NCBI GenBank assembly: GCA_037625715.1 | Contig: JASJHQ010000049.1 | Span: 4,127 to 68,126, forward strand | DNA length: 64,000 nt | Source of the DNA: JABAYQ01 sp018608925 | Lineage (GTDB): Bacteria > Bacteroidota > Bacteroidia > Flavobacteriales > UBA7312 | Direction: 5' to 3' | Shown here: one piece after another, positions 8,464-17,397 of the stretch | Layout of the letters: the number at the start of each line of letters is the position of its first letter | Numbering within the stretch: the first letter of the stretch is position 1 | The notes under the pieces: model-generated | The model's database searches: none | What the model saw: only the letters and a program-made list of their open reading frames with translations | What the model was told of the DNA's origin: nothing | Program-made: the position numbers and the translations under genes

Positions 8464-9324
8464 TTAAAACCACCAAACTCTTCTAATGTTAAAGCCTAAG
8501 ACAAACTCATTTGGTCGGTCGTAAAAATTATAAGGCTCTTCGGTGTATATATTTGTTTCTCTAATGTAGTAGCTATTGCTCATAAAGACCTGAAAAACGT
8601 GTCCGGCAGTTCCGAACTCGAAACCTAGAGAAAAGGCATTGTCTAATTTATTTTCCGAAGTATTGTTTAGCTTGTAGGCGTACTCAAACAAGACTGCGCT
8701 ACCAAACGAATACTGGTACCTTCCGCTAAAGGGTAAAACGAAAGTATGGTGCGACTCTTCCATTCCTTCTACTAGGTTTTTATACACAAAGGTTGGCGAT
8801 AGTTGAAGTGATATTTTGTCGTTGAACTTTCGGGCAATTATAAGCTGGGTGTTATAGCTTAATCGGTGTGCGAATTTGTTCTCAAAGGGAGTAATGCTAT
8901 CTCCAAAAAAAGCAATCGGACTTTCGCCTCTGTATGCGTCGGTATTGAGTCCGGTGTTGTTATATAAGGCAATCGAAAGAGGCATGCTATTGCTGGCGGT
9001 CTGCCTAAGAATTACATACTTTCCTTCAATGTCTACGGTTTTGCCGACCTTAGTTCTGCCTACTCCAATATAAGCACGGTCGGATAGTTTATACGACAAA
9101 GAAAACCTAACGTTGGCCGGAAGGTCAAAGCCTAAAAATTGTTTGTAAAACTCATCGTTTAAGCCAATTTTGCCAAATCGGTGCATTATTGTAAAGTCAA
9201 AACCATCGGGTATAACGGTAGTTTGAGCGTTTATAAGCTGCTTGTTTTTAAACGGATTTACATATTCTTGGGCAAAAGCACCAAAACTAAAGCCAATTAG
9301 TAAAAAAGAGTAGAATAACTTCAT
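8464..9324 (-). CDS. DUF5777 family outer-membrane beta-barrel protein
   Basis: A 286-residue protein with a signal peptide (cleavage near FGAFAQ) and many alternating amphipathic strands, ending in a terminal aromatic residue (RRVWWF) as expected for an outer-membrane barrel inserted by BAM. The pattern around FTIMHRFGKIG and LSDRAYIGVGRTK is that of DUF5777, a Bacteroidota family usually encoded beside c-type cytochromes or YceI-like proteins. It is three bases after the small cytochrome gene and nine before the haem-motif lipoprotein, which supports one operon. The role may be to form an outer-membrane channel or a scaffold for electron carriers; this is inferred from context. Confidence 0.75.
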   Translation of the reverse strand: MKLFYSFLLIGFSFGAFAQEYVNPFKNKQLINAQTTVIPDGFDFTIMHRFGKIGLNDEFYKQFLGFDLPANVRFSLSYKLSDRAYIGVGRTKVGKTVDIEGKYVILRQTASNSMPLSIALYNNTGLNTDAYRGESPIAFFGDSITPFENKFAHRLSYNTQLIIARKFNDKISLQLSPTFVYKNLVEGMEESHHTFVLPFSGRYQYSFGSAVLFEYAYKLNNTSENKLDNAFSLGFEFGTAGHVFQVFMSNSYYIRETNIYTEEPYNFYDRPNEFVLGFNIRRVWWF

Positions 9325-9327
9325 AGG

Positions 9328-9708
9328 CTACTTTTTAAATGTTCTGATAAAATTGATAAGTTGCCATCTCTGATCTTCGTTTAAGGAGTGCTTGTAAGGA
9401 ATCATCATTCCTTTTCCGTTGGAAAGCTTCCAGAAAAGCTCGCCATCGCTTTGGTCTTGAACCTCAGCTAGAGAAAAGTTTCTTGGTTTTGGCTTAAGTC
9501 CGCTGCCAGCAGGGCCATCGCCTTGGCCGGTTTTACCATGGCAAGTCCAGCAAAGTTTTTGATACATTTTTGCTCCCTTTTGAGTCGCAATATCGTTTTC
9601 AGAATACACATTTACTACCTCTTTTGCTGATTCTGGAGCCACCCAATTGTCTTGAGCGTTTGCCAATAAACCACACAATAGTAAACCGATGATAGTTAAA
9701 AACTTCAT
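9328..9708 (-). CDS. Small periplasmic cytochrome c
   Basis: A 126-residue monohaem class I cytochrome c. After a signal peptide (to about residue 19, ANAQ), the haem motif CWTCH stands at 53-57. It is followed by the GQGDGPAG loop and a KGMMIPYKH segment whose Met is the likely distal iron ligand, then a terminal helix (RWQLINFIRTF). It should shuttle electrons in the periplasm. The ATG at 9708 is preferred over a GTG two codons upstream. It is first in a tightly spaced operon with the DUF5777 barrel and a haem-motif lipoprotein. Confidence 0.88.
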   Translation of the reverse strand: MKFLTIIGLLLCGLLANAQDNWVAPESAKEVVNVYSENDIATQKGAKMYQKLCWTCHGKTGQGDGPAGSGLKPKPRNFSLAEVQDQSDGELFWKLSNGKGMMIPYKHSLNEDQRWQLINFIRTFKK

Positions 9709-9725
9709 ATACACTTGCTTTGGGG

Positions 9726-9733
9726 CAAAGATA
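9726..9733 (-). promoter_or_regulatory. -7 promoter box for the cytochrome operon
   Basis: TATCTTTG on the minus strand matches TAnnTTTG and ends 17 bases before the cytochrome ATG. No clear -33 TTG is seen at the usual spacing. Confidence 0.4.
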
Positions 9734-9818
9734 GAAAGAAAAAAGATTTAAAACTTACTCTTTGTTGTTGGCTTAGTGATAAATACTCTCCCAAGTATTT
9801 ATTTTAGTGGGTGTTAGA

Positions 9819-10250
9819 CTATTTTTTTCTTTTTTCAATAACTGTATAATTTGGGTTTTCGATATTAAAACCTGTACTCAAGAGCTCAAGCTTTATTTTG
9901 TTTTTATTAATCACTACAAATTTAAAAGCGTCAGCTTTGTTTGGTCCTGAACAATGTTCAAAAATTTTATTCTTTTCAACCCACCAAGTGCCTTTTTCTG
10001 TAAATTCTCTAGTTTTCGCAATAGTTTTTGTCTTAAAGTGTACGACATAAGTCCCATCTTCATTTCTTGTCATTTCCCATTCCTTATACACACCTTTGGT
10101 CTGTTGACCTGTTTCTGAACCAGTCCAAGTGCCCACTAGTCGTTTGTCAATAGTTTTCCCATTAGGTAAAGAATTAATTGTAATACAAGAAGTAAGGCCG
10201 AGCGCAATAGTTATTAATAGGCTTAAAATTGATATGTTTATTTTTTTCAT
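9819..10250 (-). CDS. Small lipoprotein, lipocalin-like, function unknown
   Basis: A 143-residue predicted lipoprotein. The N-terminus MKKINISILSLLITIALG ends in a lipobox (LTSC). The mature part begins with RLVGTWTGSETG and continues as short beta strands (GTYVVHFKTK, EKGTWWVEKNKI), a pattern seen in lipocalin-like and META-like domains that report fold rather than function. A longer in-frame start at 10331 is rejected because it puts a charged extension before the signal peptide. It stands alone, with gaps of over 100 bases on each side, and I recognise no specific family. Confidence 0.6.
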   Translation of the reverse strand: MKKINISILSLLITIALGLTSCITINSLPNGKTIDKRLVGTWTGSETGQQTKGVYKEWEMTRNEDGTYVVHFKTKTIAKTREFTEKGTWWVEKNKIFEHCSGPNKADAFKFVVINKNKIKLELLSTGFNIENPNYTVIEKRKK

Positions 10251-10410
10251 GATTTGTAGTTTGTTTGATATAGTGTTTTCTGTTATCGATCGGAAAGGCT
10301 CTGTTTTATCTTTTAGATACCAATGTCCCATGTTTCAGACGCTCAAAAACATCAAAACAATGTAGCTACCTTTATTTTTTTAATAGAAAACTTAGCAAAA
10401 AGTTGGCTCA

Positions 10411-11559
10411 TCACTCTTTTGTGAAACTAAACGCATTTGTCTCTTCGGTTTGTGAAACCCCTTCAAAAGTAAATACGATTTTTGCAGAATAATCGCCTAA
10501 CGGAAACTCTGAAATTCTTATTTGAGCGCTATTTCTTTGGTGGTATAACAACAAGCCATCTTCTAATATAGTTGTTGCTATTGCTACTTTAAATTCGCCA
10601 CAACCATTTGCTGAGCTTCCGTAAATGTATTCGAACGAACCGTATAGAGTTCCATCGGAGTTATTAATTATTAATTCAGCTTTTTGCGGAGTCCAGTAGT
10701 AGTAATCCCAAACCCCAAAATATTGGCCTAATAAAGAAATGTTGGTATAATTAGAGCAGCTAGAAGAGCTTCCGCTTAACACACTAATACTGTTGATATA
10801 TGGTTTGTCGTTAAATATTTTCAGGCTTAAATACGCTTGGTTAGGATCATTTTCAGGAGTATAATCAGGATTAGAACTTGTATTTGTCCAACCATAATCA
10901 TTAAGAAGGTATTCGTACGAATCTTTAATTTTAACACCAACCCAAGCTTTTTTTAGTGATTCTCTAGGTGTTTGCGACAAATAGTCTTCCGGAATAGTAA
11001 AAGTTAACGAATCAGCGTCAACCGTCGAAGGTATTTCCAAGCTATCGCTTCTTTGTTCGTTAACTAAGTAAACGATCACATCGCTATAATCACTTAAGCC
11101 CTCTCCGTGAATTACGTGCTGTTTGTTTAGATGAGAAAAAATCTCGAATGCATTAGAAAAATCTCCGCCATTCACAGCATAAAAGGTTTCATAATCAAAA
11201 CTTACCGCCTTAGTTGTAAAATAGTAAAGACTAGTTTGAAGGCTAGAATCATTGTTGGACACCTCAAATGTAACCTCATAGTCAGTTGCCTTTTCCAAAT
11301 TGCTTAATATAAATTCGCTGGTATTGCTATTTGCCGTTTGATAGGCGTCACTAGAATTTTTTAGCCTATATAATATGCTAGCATTGTCTCCCGAGTAACT
11401 TCCGTTATACATCACCTTTGCAGTTGTTAGCCCAACATTCGAAATTGTAATTTCTACATCAGAAATATTCAAGTCTTGTTCTATAACATCCTTGTCTGAG
11501 CCACACGAAGCCATAAGGCTAACTAATAATAGCAGGTAAATTGGTTTTAAAAATTTCAT
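10411..11559 (-). CDS. Lipoprotein with fibronectin III-like domain, function unknown
   Basis: A 382-residue predicted lipoprotein with a lipobox at LMASC. Residues 30-120 look like a fibronectin type III fold (DVEITISNVGLTTAKV ... YEVTFEVSNN). The middle (about 140-250) resembles an IPT/TIG-type module, and the C-terminus is beta-rich with a Cys pair. Such proteins are usually anchored in the outer membrane facing the surface. Nothing catalytic is visible. The gene is separated from the aldehyde dehydrogenase gene by 275 bases that include a strong terminator; otherwise that gap shows nothing recognisable. Confidence 0.6.
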   Translation of the reverse strand: MKFLKPIYLLLLVSLMASCGSDKDVIEQDLNISDVEITISNVGLTTAKVMYNGSYSGDNASILYRLKNSSDAYQTANSNTSEFILSNLEKATDYEVTFEVSNNDSSLQTSLYYFTTKAVSFDYETFYAVNGGDFSNAFEIFSHLNKQHVIHGEGLSDYSDVIVYLVNEQRSDSLEIPSTVDADSLTFTIPEDYLSQTPRESLKKAWVGVKIKDSYEYLLNDYGWTNTSSNPDYTPENDPNQAYLSLKIFNDKPYINSISVLSGSSSSCSNYTNISLLGQYFGVWDYYYWTPQKAELIINNSDGTLYGSFEYIYGSSANGCGEFKVAIATTILEDGLLLYHQRNSAQIRISEFPLGDYSAKIVFTFEGVSQTEETNAFSFTKE

Positions 11560-11783
11560 GGTTTTTTGTTTTTATTATTTATTGAATTTATGAAAGTCTG
11601 GACTCAAAGAATTTTGAGTATCCGTTTATAGCGATAGCTTTAAAAAGCGAAACAGTAGCGTTGTAAAAAGAAAATTTTGGCAAAATGCGTTTGACTTTTA
11701 CGCACGTCTTTAGTACAAGACGGTTAGTATTGTGATTAGCAAGTTTCATGGTCTTTGCAAGCTACAAAAAAACGGACATAAAA

Positions 11784-11813
11784 AAAAGCCACATCCCAAA
11801 GGGTGTGGCTTTT
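11784..11813 (-). terminator. Bidirectional-looking intrinsic terminator
   Basis: A 13-pair stem with one G-T wobble and a four-base CAAA loop (left arm from 11784, right arm to 11813) is flanked by A- and T-runs, so it could work in both directions. On the minus strand it ends the aldehyde dehydrogenase transcript 22 bases after its stop. Confidence 0.75.
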
Positions 11814-11834
11814 TAATTTATAGAATTATATAGC

Positions 11835-13379
11835 TTACAAATCGAACTTAATCCCTTGAGCTAAAGGAAGTTCGTCTGAGTAGTTTATTGTGTTAGTTTG
11901 TCTTCTCATGTATACTTTCCAAGCATCAGAACCTGACTCTCTACCTCCACCAGTCTCTTTTTCGCCACCAAAAGCACCACCAATCTCAGCACCCGAAGTA
12001 CCAATATTAACGTTTGCAATTCCGCAGTCAGAACCAGCATAAGACAAGAATTTCTCTGCTTCTTTTAGTTCGTTAGTCATTACCGCTGAAGACAAGCCTT
12101 GAGCTACTCCGTTTTGTTGCTGGATAGCGTTTTCTATCTCACCCGAATATTTCATTAGGTATAAGATAGGAGCAAATGTTTCGTGTTGCACTATCTCATA
12201 ATGGTTTTCGGCTTCAATAATCGCTGGCTTTACATAACAGCCGCTTTCATATCCTGGGCCTTGTAAAACACCACCATCAACCAATACGTTTCCGCCTTCT
12301 GCTTTTGCTTTTTCGATAGCCGCTAAGTAAGTGTTTACCGAATCGTGATCAATAAGTGGTCCGATATGGTTCTTTTCGTCTAATGGGTTACCGATAGTTA
12401 ACTGGCCGTAAGCCCCAACAATTGCGTCTCTTACTTTATCGTAAACCGATTCGTGAATAATAAGTCTTCTTGTAGAAGTACAACGCTGTCCGCAAGTTCC
12501 TACAGCACCAAATACCGCACCCGGAACAACAACTTTTAAATCTGCAGTTGGAGTAATAATAATAGCGTTGTTACCTCCTAACTCTAATAAAGATTTTCCG
12601 AAACGCTGAGCAACAGTAGCGCCAACAATTCGTCCCATTCTGGTAGAACCAGTAGCAGAAACTAAAGGAATACGAGTATCGGTAGTCATCATTTCACCAA
12701 CTTTATAGTCTCCGTTAATAATACAAGAGATTCCTTCTGGTAAATTGTTTTCTTTTAAAATATCGGCAATAATGTTTTGGCAAGCTACGGAGCATAAAGG
12801 TGCTTTTTCAGAACCTTTCCAAACACATACATCGCCACAAATCCAAGCCAATGCAGTATTCCAAGCCCAAACAGCAACAGGGAAGTTAAATGCAGAGATT
12901 ATTCCAACTACACCTATTGGGTGCCATTGCTCTCTCATTACGTGACCAGGACGTTCAGAAGGAATAGTTTGTCCGTTTAATTGTCTTGATAGTCCTACCG
13001 CAAAATCGCAGATATCAATCATTTCCTGAACCTCTCCGTAACCTTCTTGTAATGATTTACCCATCTCGTAAGAAACCAATTTACCAAGCGGCTCTTTCAA
13101 GTCTCTTAGTTTGTTTCCGAACTGACGAACAATCTCCCCTCTTTGTGGAGCAGGAATGTCTCTAAAAGTTTTAAAAGCTTCGGTTGCCGTAGCCATTACC
13201 TTTTGGTAATCTTCTTTAGTAGTAGCTTTTACTTTACCGATTAACTTTCCGTCAACTGGCGAGTAACTTTCGAGAAGTTCTCCGTTAGAAAAATTATTAG
13301 AACCCGTAGAAGTTCCCAGGTTTACATCTTGTAAGCCTAAGTCTTTTAAGGCTTGATCAATTCCAAAATTTTGAGACAT
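11835..13379 (-). CDS. ALDH7-type aldehyde dehydrogenase
   Basis: A 514-residue NAD(P)+-dependent aldehyde dehydrogenase that oxidises an aldehyde to the acid. The sequence SERPGHVMREQWHPIGVVG followed by SAFNFPVAVWAWN is characteristic of the ALDH7/antiquitin branch, whose best-known members act on alpha-aminoadipate semialdehyde in lysine breakdown. The catalytic pair is present: Glu267 in LLELGGNN and Cys300 in GQRCTSTRR. The length is normal. It appears monocistronic, with a strong terminator behind it. The exact substrate cannot be read from the sequence; a role in lysine or betaine-aldehyde-type metabolism is plausible. Confidence 0.88.
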   Translation of the reverse strand: MSQNFGIDQALKDLGLQDVNLGTSTGSNNFSNGELLESYSPVDGKLIGKVKATTKEDYQKVMATATEAFKTFRDIPAPQRGEIVRQFGNKLRDLKEPLGKLVSYEMGKSLQEGYGEVQEMIDICDFAVGLSRQLNGQTIPSERPGHVMREQWHPIGVVGIISAFNFPVAVWAWNTALAWICGDVCVWKGSEKAPLCSVACQNIIADILKENNLPEGISCIINGDYKVGEMMTTDTRIPLVSATGSTRMGRIVGATVAQRFGKSLLELGGNNAIIITPTADLKVVVPGAVFGAVGTCGQRCTSTRRLIIHESVYDKVRDAIVGAYGQLTIGNPLDEKNHIGPLIDHDSVNTYLAAIEKAKAEGGNVLVDGGVLQGPGYESGCYVKPAIIEAENHYEIVQHETFAPILYLMKYSGEIENAIQQQNGVAQGLSSAVMTNELKEAEKFLSYAGSDCGIANVNIGTSGAEIGGAFGGEKETGGGRESGSDAWKVYMRRQTNTINYSDELPLAQGIKFDL

Positions 13380-13406
13380 TTGTTTAAGATTTAAGTTCGT
13401 TTATTG

Positions 13407-14741
13407 TTAAGATAAAAGTTTAAAAATATCGTTTCCGTTTGCATAAAGCACCAGACCCATTAATAAAATGATACCGATTGTTTGGGCAACTTCCATTACT
13501 TTTTCGTGAGGTTTTCTGCCAGTAATTACTTCGTAAAGTAAAAACATAACGTGGCCACCATCTAAAGCAGGAATAGGTAATAAGTTAATCACCGCTAACA
13601 TAATAGAAAGCAAAGCTGTTATTTCCCAAAAGCTTTGCCAGTGCCATTGGTTAGGAAATATTCCTCCAATACTTATAAAACCTCCAACCGAATCAGGCGA
13701 TTTTTTAATCAACCTAAATTGTTTGAAGTAGTTATTTATTTCAGATTTAGTTTTTGCAATTGCCGCAGGAAAAGCAGACAAAAGAGTGTATTTTTCTTCT
13801 TCTAATTGGAACTGACTAGCAAAAGGCATTAGGGTAACGCCCAATCTTTCGCTCTCTAGTAAAAAGTTTAATTCTACCTCTTCTTGGTCTCTTTCCAGAA
13901 CAAGCTTAACAGAGTCTCCTACTAAGGTAGGAACATAGTCCATTACGTTGCCAGCATAAAACATGTCTTTGTCGTTTATGCGTACAATTTTATCTCCTTC
14001 TATGGCTCCGTATTGTTGGGCAACAGAACTGTCGGAAAAGCCTGCAATTACGAAAGGAAGATTAGGGCTAAACAAACGATTTTTGTCTAGCATTGCTAGT
14101 TTTACTTCTTCTGTAAATGGGATGTCCACTTTATTTCCTTCTCTTATAACGGTAACTACATTAGCGTCATTAAGGATTAGCTTTTCTATTACTTCTTTAT
14201 GAAGGGCTCCATTGGAATGGGCAAATTTTTCTAACTCAACACCATCAACAGAATAGAGCATATCTCCGTTTTGGAAACCCGCAACTACTCCAAGAGAATC
14301 ACAATAAACTCCGGCTTCTGCATTTTGAGCAGGCAAGAATTTTTCGCCATAAGCAAATAGAGTAAACAGATAAATTACGAAAGCTAAAATTACGTTTACC
14401 GTAACCCCACCAAGCATAATAATTAGTCGTTGCCACGCTGGCTTCGATCTAAATTCCCAAGGTTGAGGAGGTAGAGCCATTTGCTCTTTGTCCATCGACT
14501 CGTCTATCATTCCGGCAATCTTTACATAGCCACCTAATGGTAACCATCCGATTCCGTATTCGGTATCTCCAATTTTTGTTTTAAAAACAGAAAACCAAGG
14601 ATCGAAAAACAAATAAAATTTTTCAACTTTAGTTTTAAATAATTTTGCTGGTATAAAGTGGCCTAGTTCGTGTAAAACAACTAATATGGATAAACTTAGT
14701 AGTAGTTGAGCGCCTTTTATTATAATAACGGGTATTTCCAT
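13407..14741 (-). CDS. rseP: RseP-type site-2 intramembrane protease
   Basis: A 444-residue M50 zinc metalloprotease embedded in the inner membrane that cleaves membrane-spanning segments, typically anti-sigma factors and signal peptide remnants. The zinc motif HELGH is at residues 24-28 in the first membrane span, and the second motif NLLPIPALDGGHV, with the third zinc ligand, lies near residue 385. Two PDZ-like segments fill the periplasmic part (around GVVAGFQNGD and AQQYGAIEGDKI). It is 6 bases after dxr, an arrangement seen in many bacteria where dxr, rseP and envelope genes are neighbours. Confidence 0.93.
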   Translation of the reverse strand: MEIPVIIIKGAQLLLSLSILVVLHELGHFIPAKLFKTKVEKFYLFFDPWFSVFKTKIGDTEYGIGWLPLGGYVKIAGMIDESMDKEQMALPPQPWEFRSKPAWQRLIIMLGGVTVNVILAFVIYLFTLFAYGEKFLPAQNAEAGVYCDSLGVVAGFQNGDMLYSVDGVELEKFAHSNGALHKEVIEKLILNDANVVTVIREGNKVDIPFTEEVKLAMLDKNRLFSPNLPFVIAGFSDSSVAQQYGAIEGDKIVRINDKDMFYAGNVMDYVPTLVGDSVKLVLERDQEEVELNFLLESERLGVTLMPFASQFQLEEEKYTLLSAFPAAIAKTKSEINNYFKQFRLIKKSPDSVGGFISIGGIFPNQWHWQSFWEITALLSIMLAVINLLPIPALDGGHVMFLLYEVITGRKPHEKVMEVAQTIGIILLMGLVLYANGNDIFKLLS

Positions 14742-14747
14742 GTATTT

Positions 14748-15908
14748 TTATTTTATTAATTGTTGAGCTAATTGACGAGCTTCATGGTCAGAGCTAACAA
14801 AATCATCGTAATTCGGATTGGGCACAAAAGTAGCTTTTTCTAAACAATTTTGCACCACATCTGACATTTGTAAGAAGCCAACCTTATCTTTTAAGAATGC
14901 GTCTACAACCACCTCATTTGCAGCGTTTAGCACACAAGCACTGTTGCCTCCTTTTTCCATAGCATGGTATGCTAACGATAAGTTTCTAAAAGTATTACTA
15001 TCTGCTTTTTCAAAAGTAAGCGATGGGTAATCCATAAAATTAAAGCGCTCAAAAGTGTTTTGTATTCTATGTGGGTAGGCAAGAGCGTATTGTATTGGAA
15101 GCTTCATATCTGGCACTCCCATTTGAGCCTTCATAGATCCGTCTTCAAACTGAACGATCGAATGAACAATCGATTGAGGATGAACGATAACGTCTATTTG
15201 TTCTGGTTTTAAATCGAACAACCACTTTGCTTCAATAACCTCCAACCCTTTATTCATTAAAGAAGCAGAGTCGATAGTAATTTTAGCGCCCATTTCCCAG
15301 TTTGGGTGTTTCAAGGCTTGTTCTTTAGTTACGTTTGCTAGCTTTTCAGCGGTCCAACCTCTAAAAGGTCCGCCCGATGCCGTCAAATAAATTTTCTCAA
15401 TAGGGTTTTGATATTCCCCTACTAAACACTGAAAAATAGCAGAATGTTCCGAATCAACAGGCAAGATATTTACTCCGTATTGTTTGCACAAATTGGTAAT
15501 TAAAGAACCCGCTACCACCAAGGTTTCTTTATTGGCCAAGGCAATCTGCTTTTTGTTTTTAATGGCGTTAATGGTAGGCTTAAGCCCAGAATAACCAACC
15601 AAAGCGGTTAGTACTAAATCAATAGTATCCATTTCTACTACTTGCGCTAAAGCTTCCTTTCCGGCATACACCTTAATCTGATGAGGCTCTAAAGCATCCT
15701 GAACTTCTTTAAACTTGCTTTCGTCTACAATAACCACACAGTTTGGCTTAAACTCGATCGATTGTTTGATCAGAAGATCACTATTTCTATTAGCAGTAAG
15801 CGCTTCGACTTCAAATAATTCTGGGTGACTTTTAATAACGTCTAAAGCCTGGGTTCCGATAGAACCTGTAGAACCTAATATTGCAATTCTTTTTTTCTTA
15901 TTTGTCAT
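14748..15908 (-). CDS. dxr: 1-deoxy-D-xylulose 5-phosphate reductoisomerase
   Basis: A 386-residue NADPH- and divalent-metal-dependent enzyme that converts DXP to MEP, the committed step of the non-mevalonate isoprenoid pathway. The NADPH-binding motif AILGSTGSIGTQALDVI is at the N-terminus. Metal and substrate residues appear in LPVDSEHSAIFQCL, LTASGGPFRG and the SASLMNKGLEVIEAKWLF segment. Length and order are typical. The start overlaps the end of the GH3-family gene by 11 bases, and rseP follows after 6 bases, so the genes are co-transcribed. It acts in the cytoplasm. Confidence 0.95.
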   Translation of the reverse strand: MTNKKKRIAILGSTGSIGTQALDVIKSHPELFEVEALTANRNSDLLIKQSIEFKPNCVVIVDESKFKEVQDALEPHQIKVYAGKEALAQVVEMDTIDLVLTALVGYSGLKPTINAIKNKKQIALANKETLVVAGSLITNLCKQYGVNILPVDSEHSAIFQCLVGEYQNPIEKIYLTASGGPFRGWTAEKLANVTKEQALKHPNWEMGAKITIDSASLMNKGLEVIEAKWLFDLKPEQIDVIVHPQSIVHSIVQFEDGSMKAQMGVPDMKLPIQYALAYPHRIQNTFERFNFMDYPSLTFEKADSNTFRNLSLAYHAMEKGGNSACVLNAANEVVVDAFLKDKVGFLQMSDVVQNCLEKATFVPNPNYDDFVSSDHEARQLAQQLIK

Positions 15909-17397
15909 ATGCTTGTTGAGTTAAAAGCTCGGCGATCTTTCTGTCGTTTGCTAATCTAGGCACTTTATTCTGACCACCTAGTTTGCCAACCGATTTCATA
16001 TACGATCTAAAACCACTCTTTTTTATTGGATTAACAACCAATGGTTGCAATACATTACCTTCGATTAAATCGTTGTAATAGCTGTTTTGTATTCTCATTT
16101 CCTGATCCAGTAAAGCAGAAAATTTCTTTATGTTTTGGGGCAATTCTTCAAATTCTATTAGCCATTCGTGATAAGGAAGCCCTTTTACAGGACTAATTTG
16201 AGGGGCAACATGAAATTCGTTTACACCCATTTCCATTGTAGCAACGCATTTTTTCATTGCTTCTTCTACCTCTTTAGCAATAACGTGTTCGCCAAAGGCT
16301 GAGGTGAAATGTTTTATACGTCCGCTAACTACAATTTTATAAGGGTCTCTAGAAACAAAACGAACGGTATCACCAATGCTGTAACCCCAAAGGCCAGCGT
16401 TGGTGTTTAAAATAAGTGCGTAGTCGACTCCCATTTCTATCTCTTCAAGGCTAAGTCTTGGCGGATTTTGGTCAAAATAATTTTGTGCCGGAATAAATTC
16501 GTAAAAAATACCATGGTCAACGCACAACAACAATCCCTTGTCGTTTTGTTTGTTCTGATAAGCGATAAAACCTTCGGAAGCAGGATAAGTTTCTATGCTC
16601 GGAACGTGCTTTCCGATCAAGTCCAAAAAGCGTTTTTTGTAAGGTTCGAAGTTAACTCCTCCGTAAATAAACAGACTAAAATTAGGAAACACCTGTGCAA
16701 TAGATTGATTGCGAATAGAGTTTATTTTTTCGAAATACATCTGAACCCATGGTGGAATACCACTAATTATTCCCATGTCTTCATCTATCGTTTCCGCTAC
16801 AATTTTATCTACTTTTTTCTCCCAATCTTCCATACAGTTGGTTTCGTAGGAAGGCAGATTGTTAGATTTTAAATACCAAGGTAGGTGGTGAGCTACAATT
16901 CCGGATAGTCTGCCAATCGGAGATTTTTTGCTAAAATCGAGAACAGGGCTTCCTTGGATAAACATGTTTTTTCTCTTTAAAAATTCTGTTTTTCCTGATT
17001 CGTGGATATAACTAAGAATAGCGTCTTTAGCACATTTTAAGTGAAAGGGCATCGACTCTTTAGAAATGGGAATGTATTTTTCTCCAGAAGTTGTTCCAGA
17101 GGTTTTGCAAAAGTAAAGGGGTTTTCCTGGCCAAAGAATATTTTCCTGACCTTCTAATGTCTTTTCTACATAAGGCTTTAGATCTTCGTAATCTACAATA
17201 GGAACTAAGCGTTTATAATCTTGGTAGGTTTTTATGTTTTTAAAATGATGGTCTATACCAAATTGAGTGTTCTTGGCTTTCTTGACCAAACCTTCCAAAA
17301 GCTTGTTTTGAGCTATAATGGGGTTTTTAATCCAGAAATTATTTTTTTTATGCACTCTATTTGAGTACAACACAATAAGGTTAGCAATTATACCCAT
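15898..17397 (-). CDS. GH3-family acyl-adenylating protein
   Basis: A 499-residue member of the GH3 (auxin-responsive promoter) family of ANL adenylating enzymes. The ATP-binding signature is visible as CKTSGTTSGEKYIPIS at about 99-114, and a GVNFEPYKK plus YPASEGFIA segment gives later adenylate-binding motifs. Plant members join amino acids to acyl acids; the widespread Bacteroidota homologues have no established reaction. The start overlaps the stop of the M23 peptidase gene by one base (TAATG), and its end overlaps dxr, so it sits inside an envelope/isoprenoid operon. A role in acyl conjugation near the cell envelope is a guess from context only. Confidence 0.85.
   Translation of the reverse strand: MGIIANLIVLYSNRVHKKNNFWIKNPIIAQNKLLEGLVKKAKNTQFGIDHHFKNIKTYQDYKRLVPIVDYEDLKPYVEKTLEGQENILWPGKPLYFCKTSGTTSGEKYIPISKESMPFHLKCAKDAILSYIHESGKTEFLKRKNMFIQGSPVLDFSKKSPIGRLSGIVAHHLPWYLKSNNLPSYETNCMEDWEKKVDKIVAETIDEDMGIISGIPPWVQMYFEKINSIRNQSIAQVFPNFSLFIYGGVNFEPYKKRFLDLIGKHVPSIETYPASEGFIAYQNKQNDKGLLLCVDHGIFYEFIPAQNYFDQNPPRLSLEEIEMGVDYALILNTNAGLWGYSIGDTVRFVSRDPYKIVVSGRIKHFTSAFGEHVIAKEVEEAMKKCVATMEMGVNEFHVAPQISPVKGLPYHEWLIEFEELPQNIKKFSALLDQEMRIQNSYYNDLIEGNVLQPLVVNPIKKSGFRSYMKSVGKLGGQNKVPRLANDRKIAELLTQQAYDK

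Noticed and set aside
9779..9802. Eight-pair ATAAATAC/GTATTTAT dyad in the gap after the small lipoprotein gene
   Set aside because: All-A/T-rich stem with an eight-base loop and no T-run on the gene's strand; too weak to call a terminator.
16468..16872. A 134-residue plus-strand frame inside the GH3-family gene
   Set aside because: Antisense to a gene with clear family motifs; composition is random and no promoter box precedes it.
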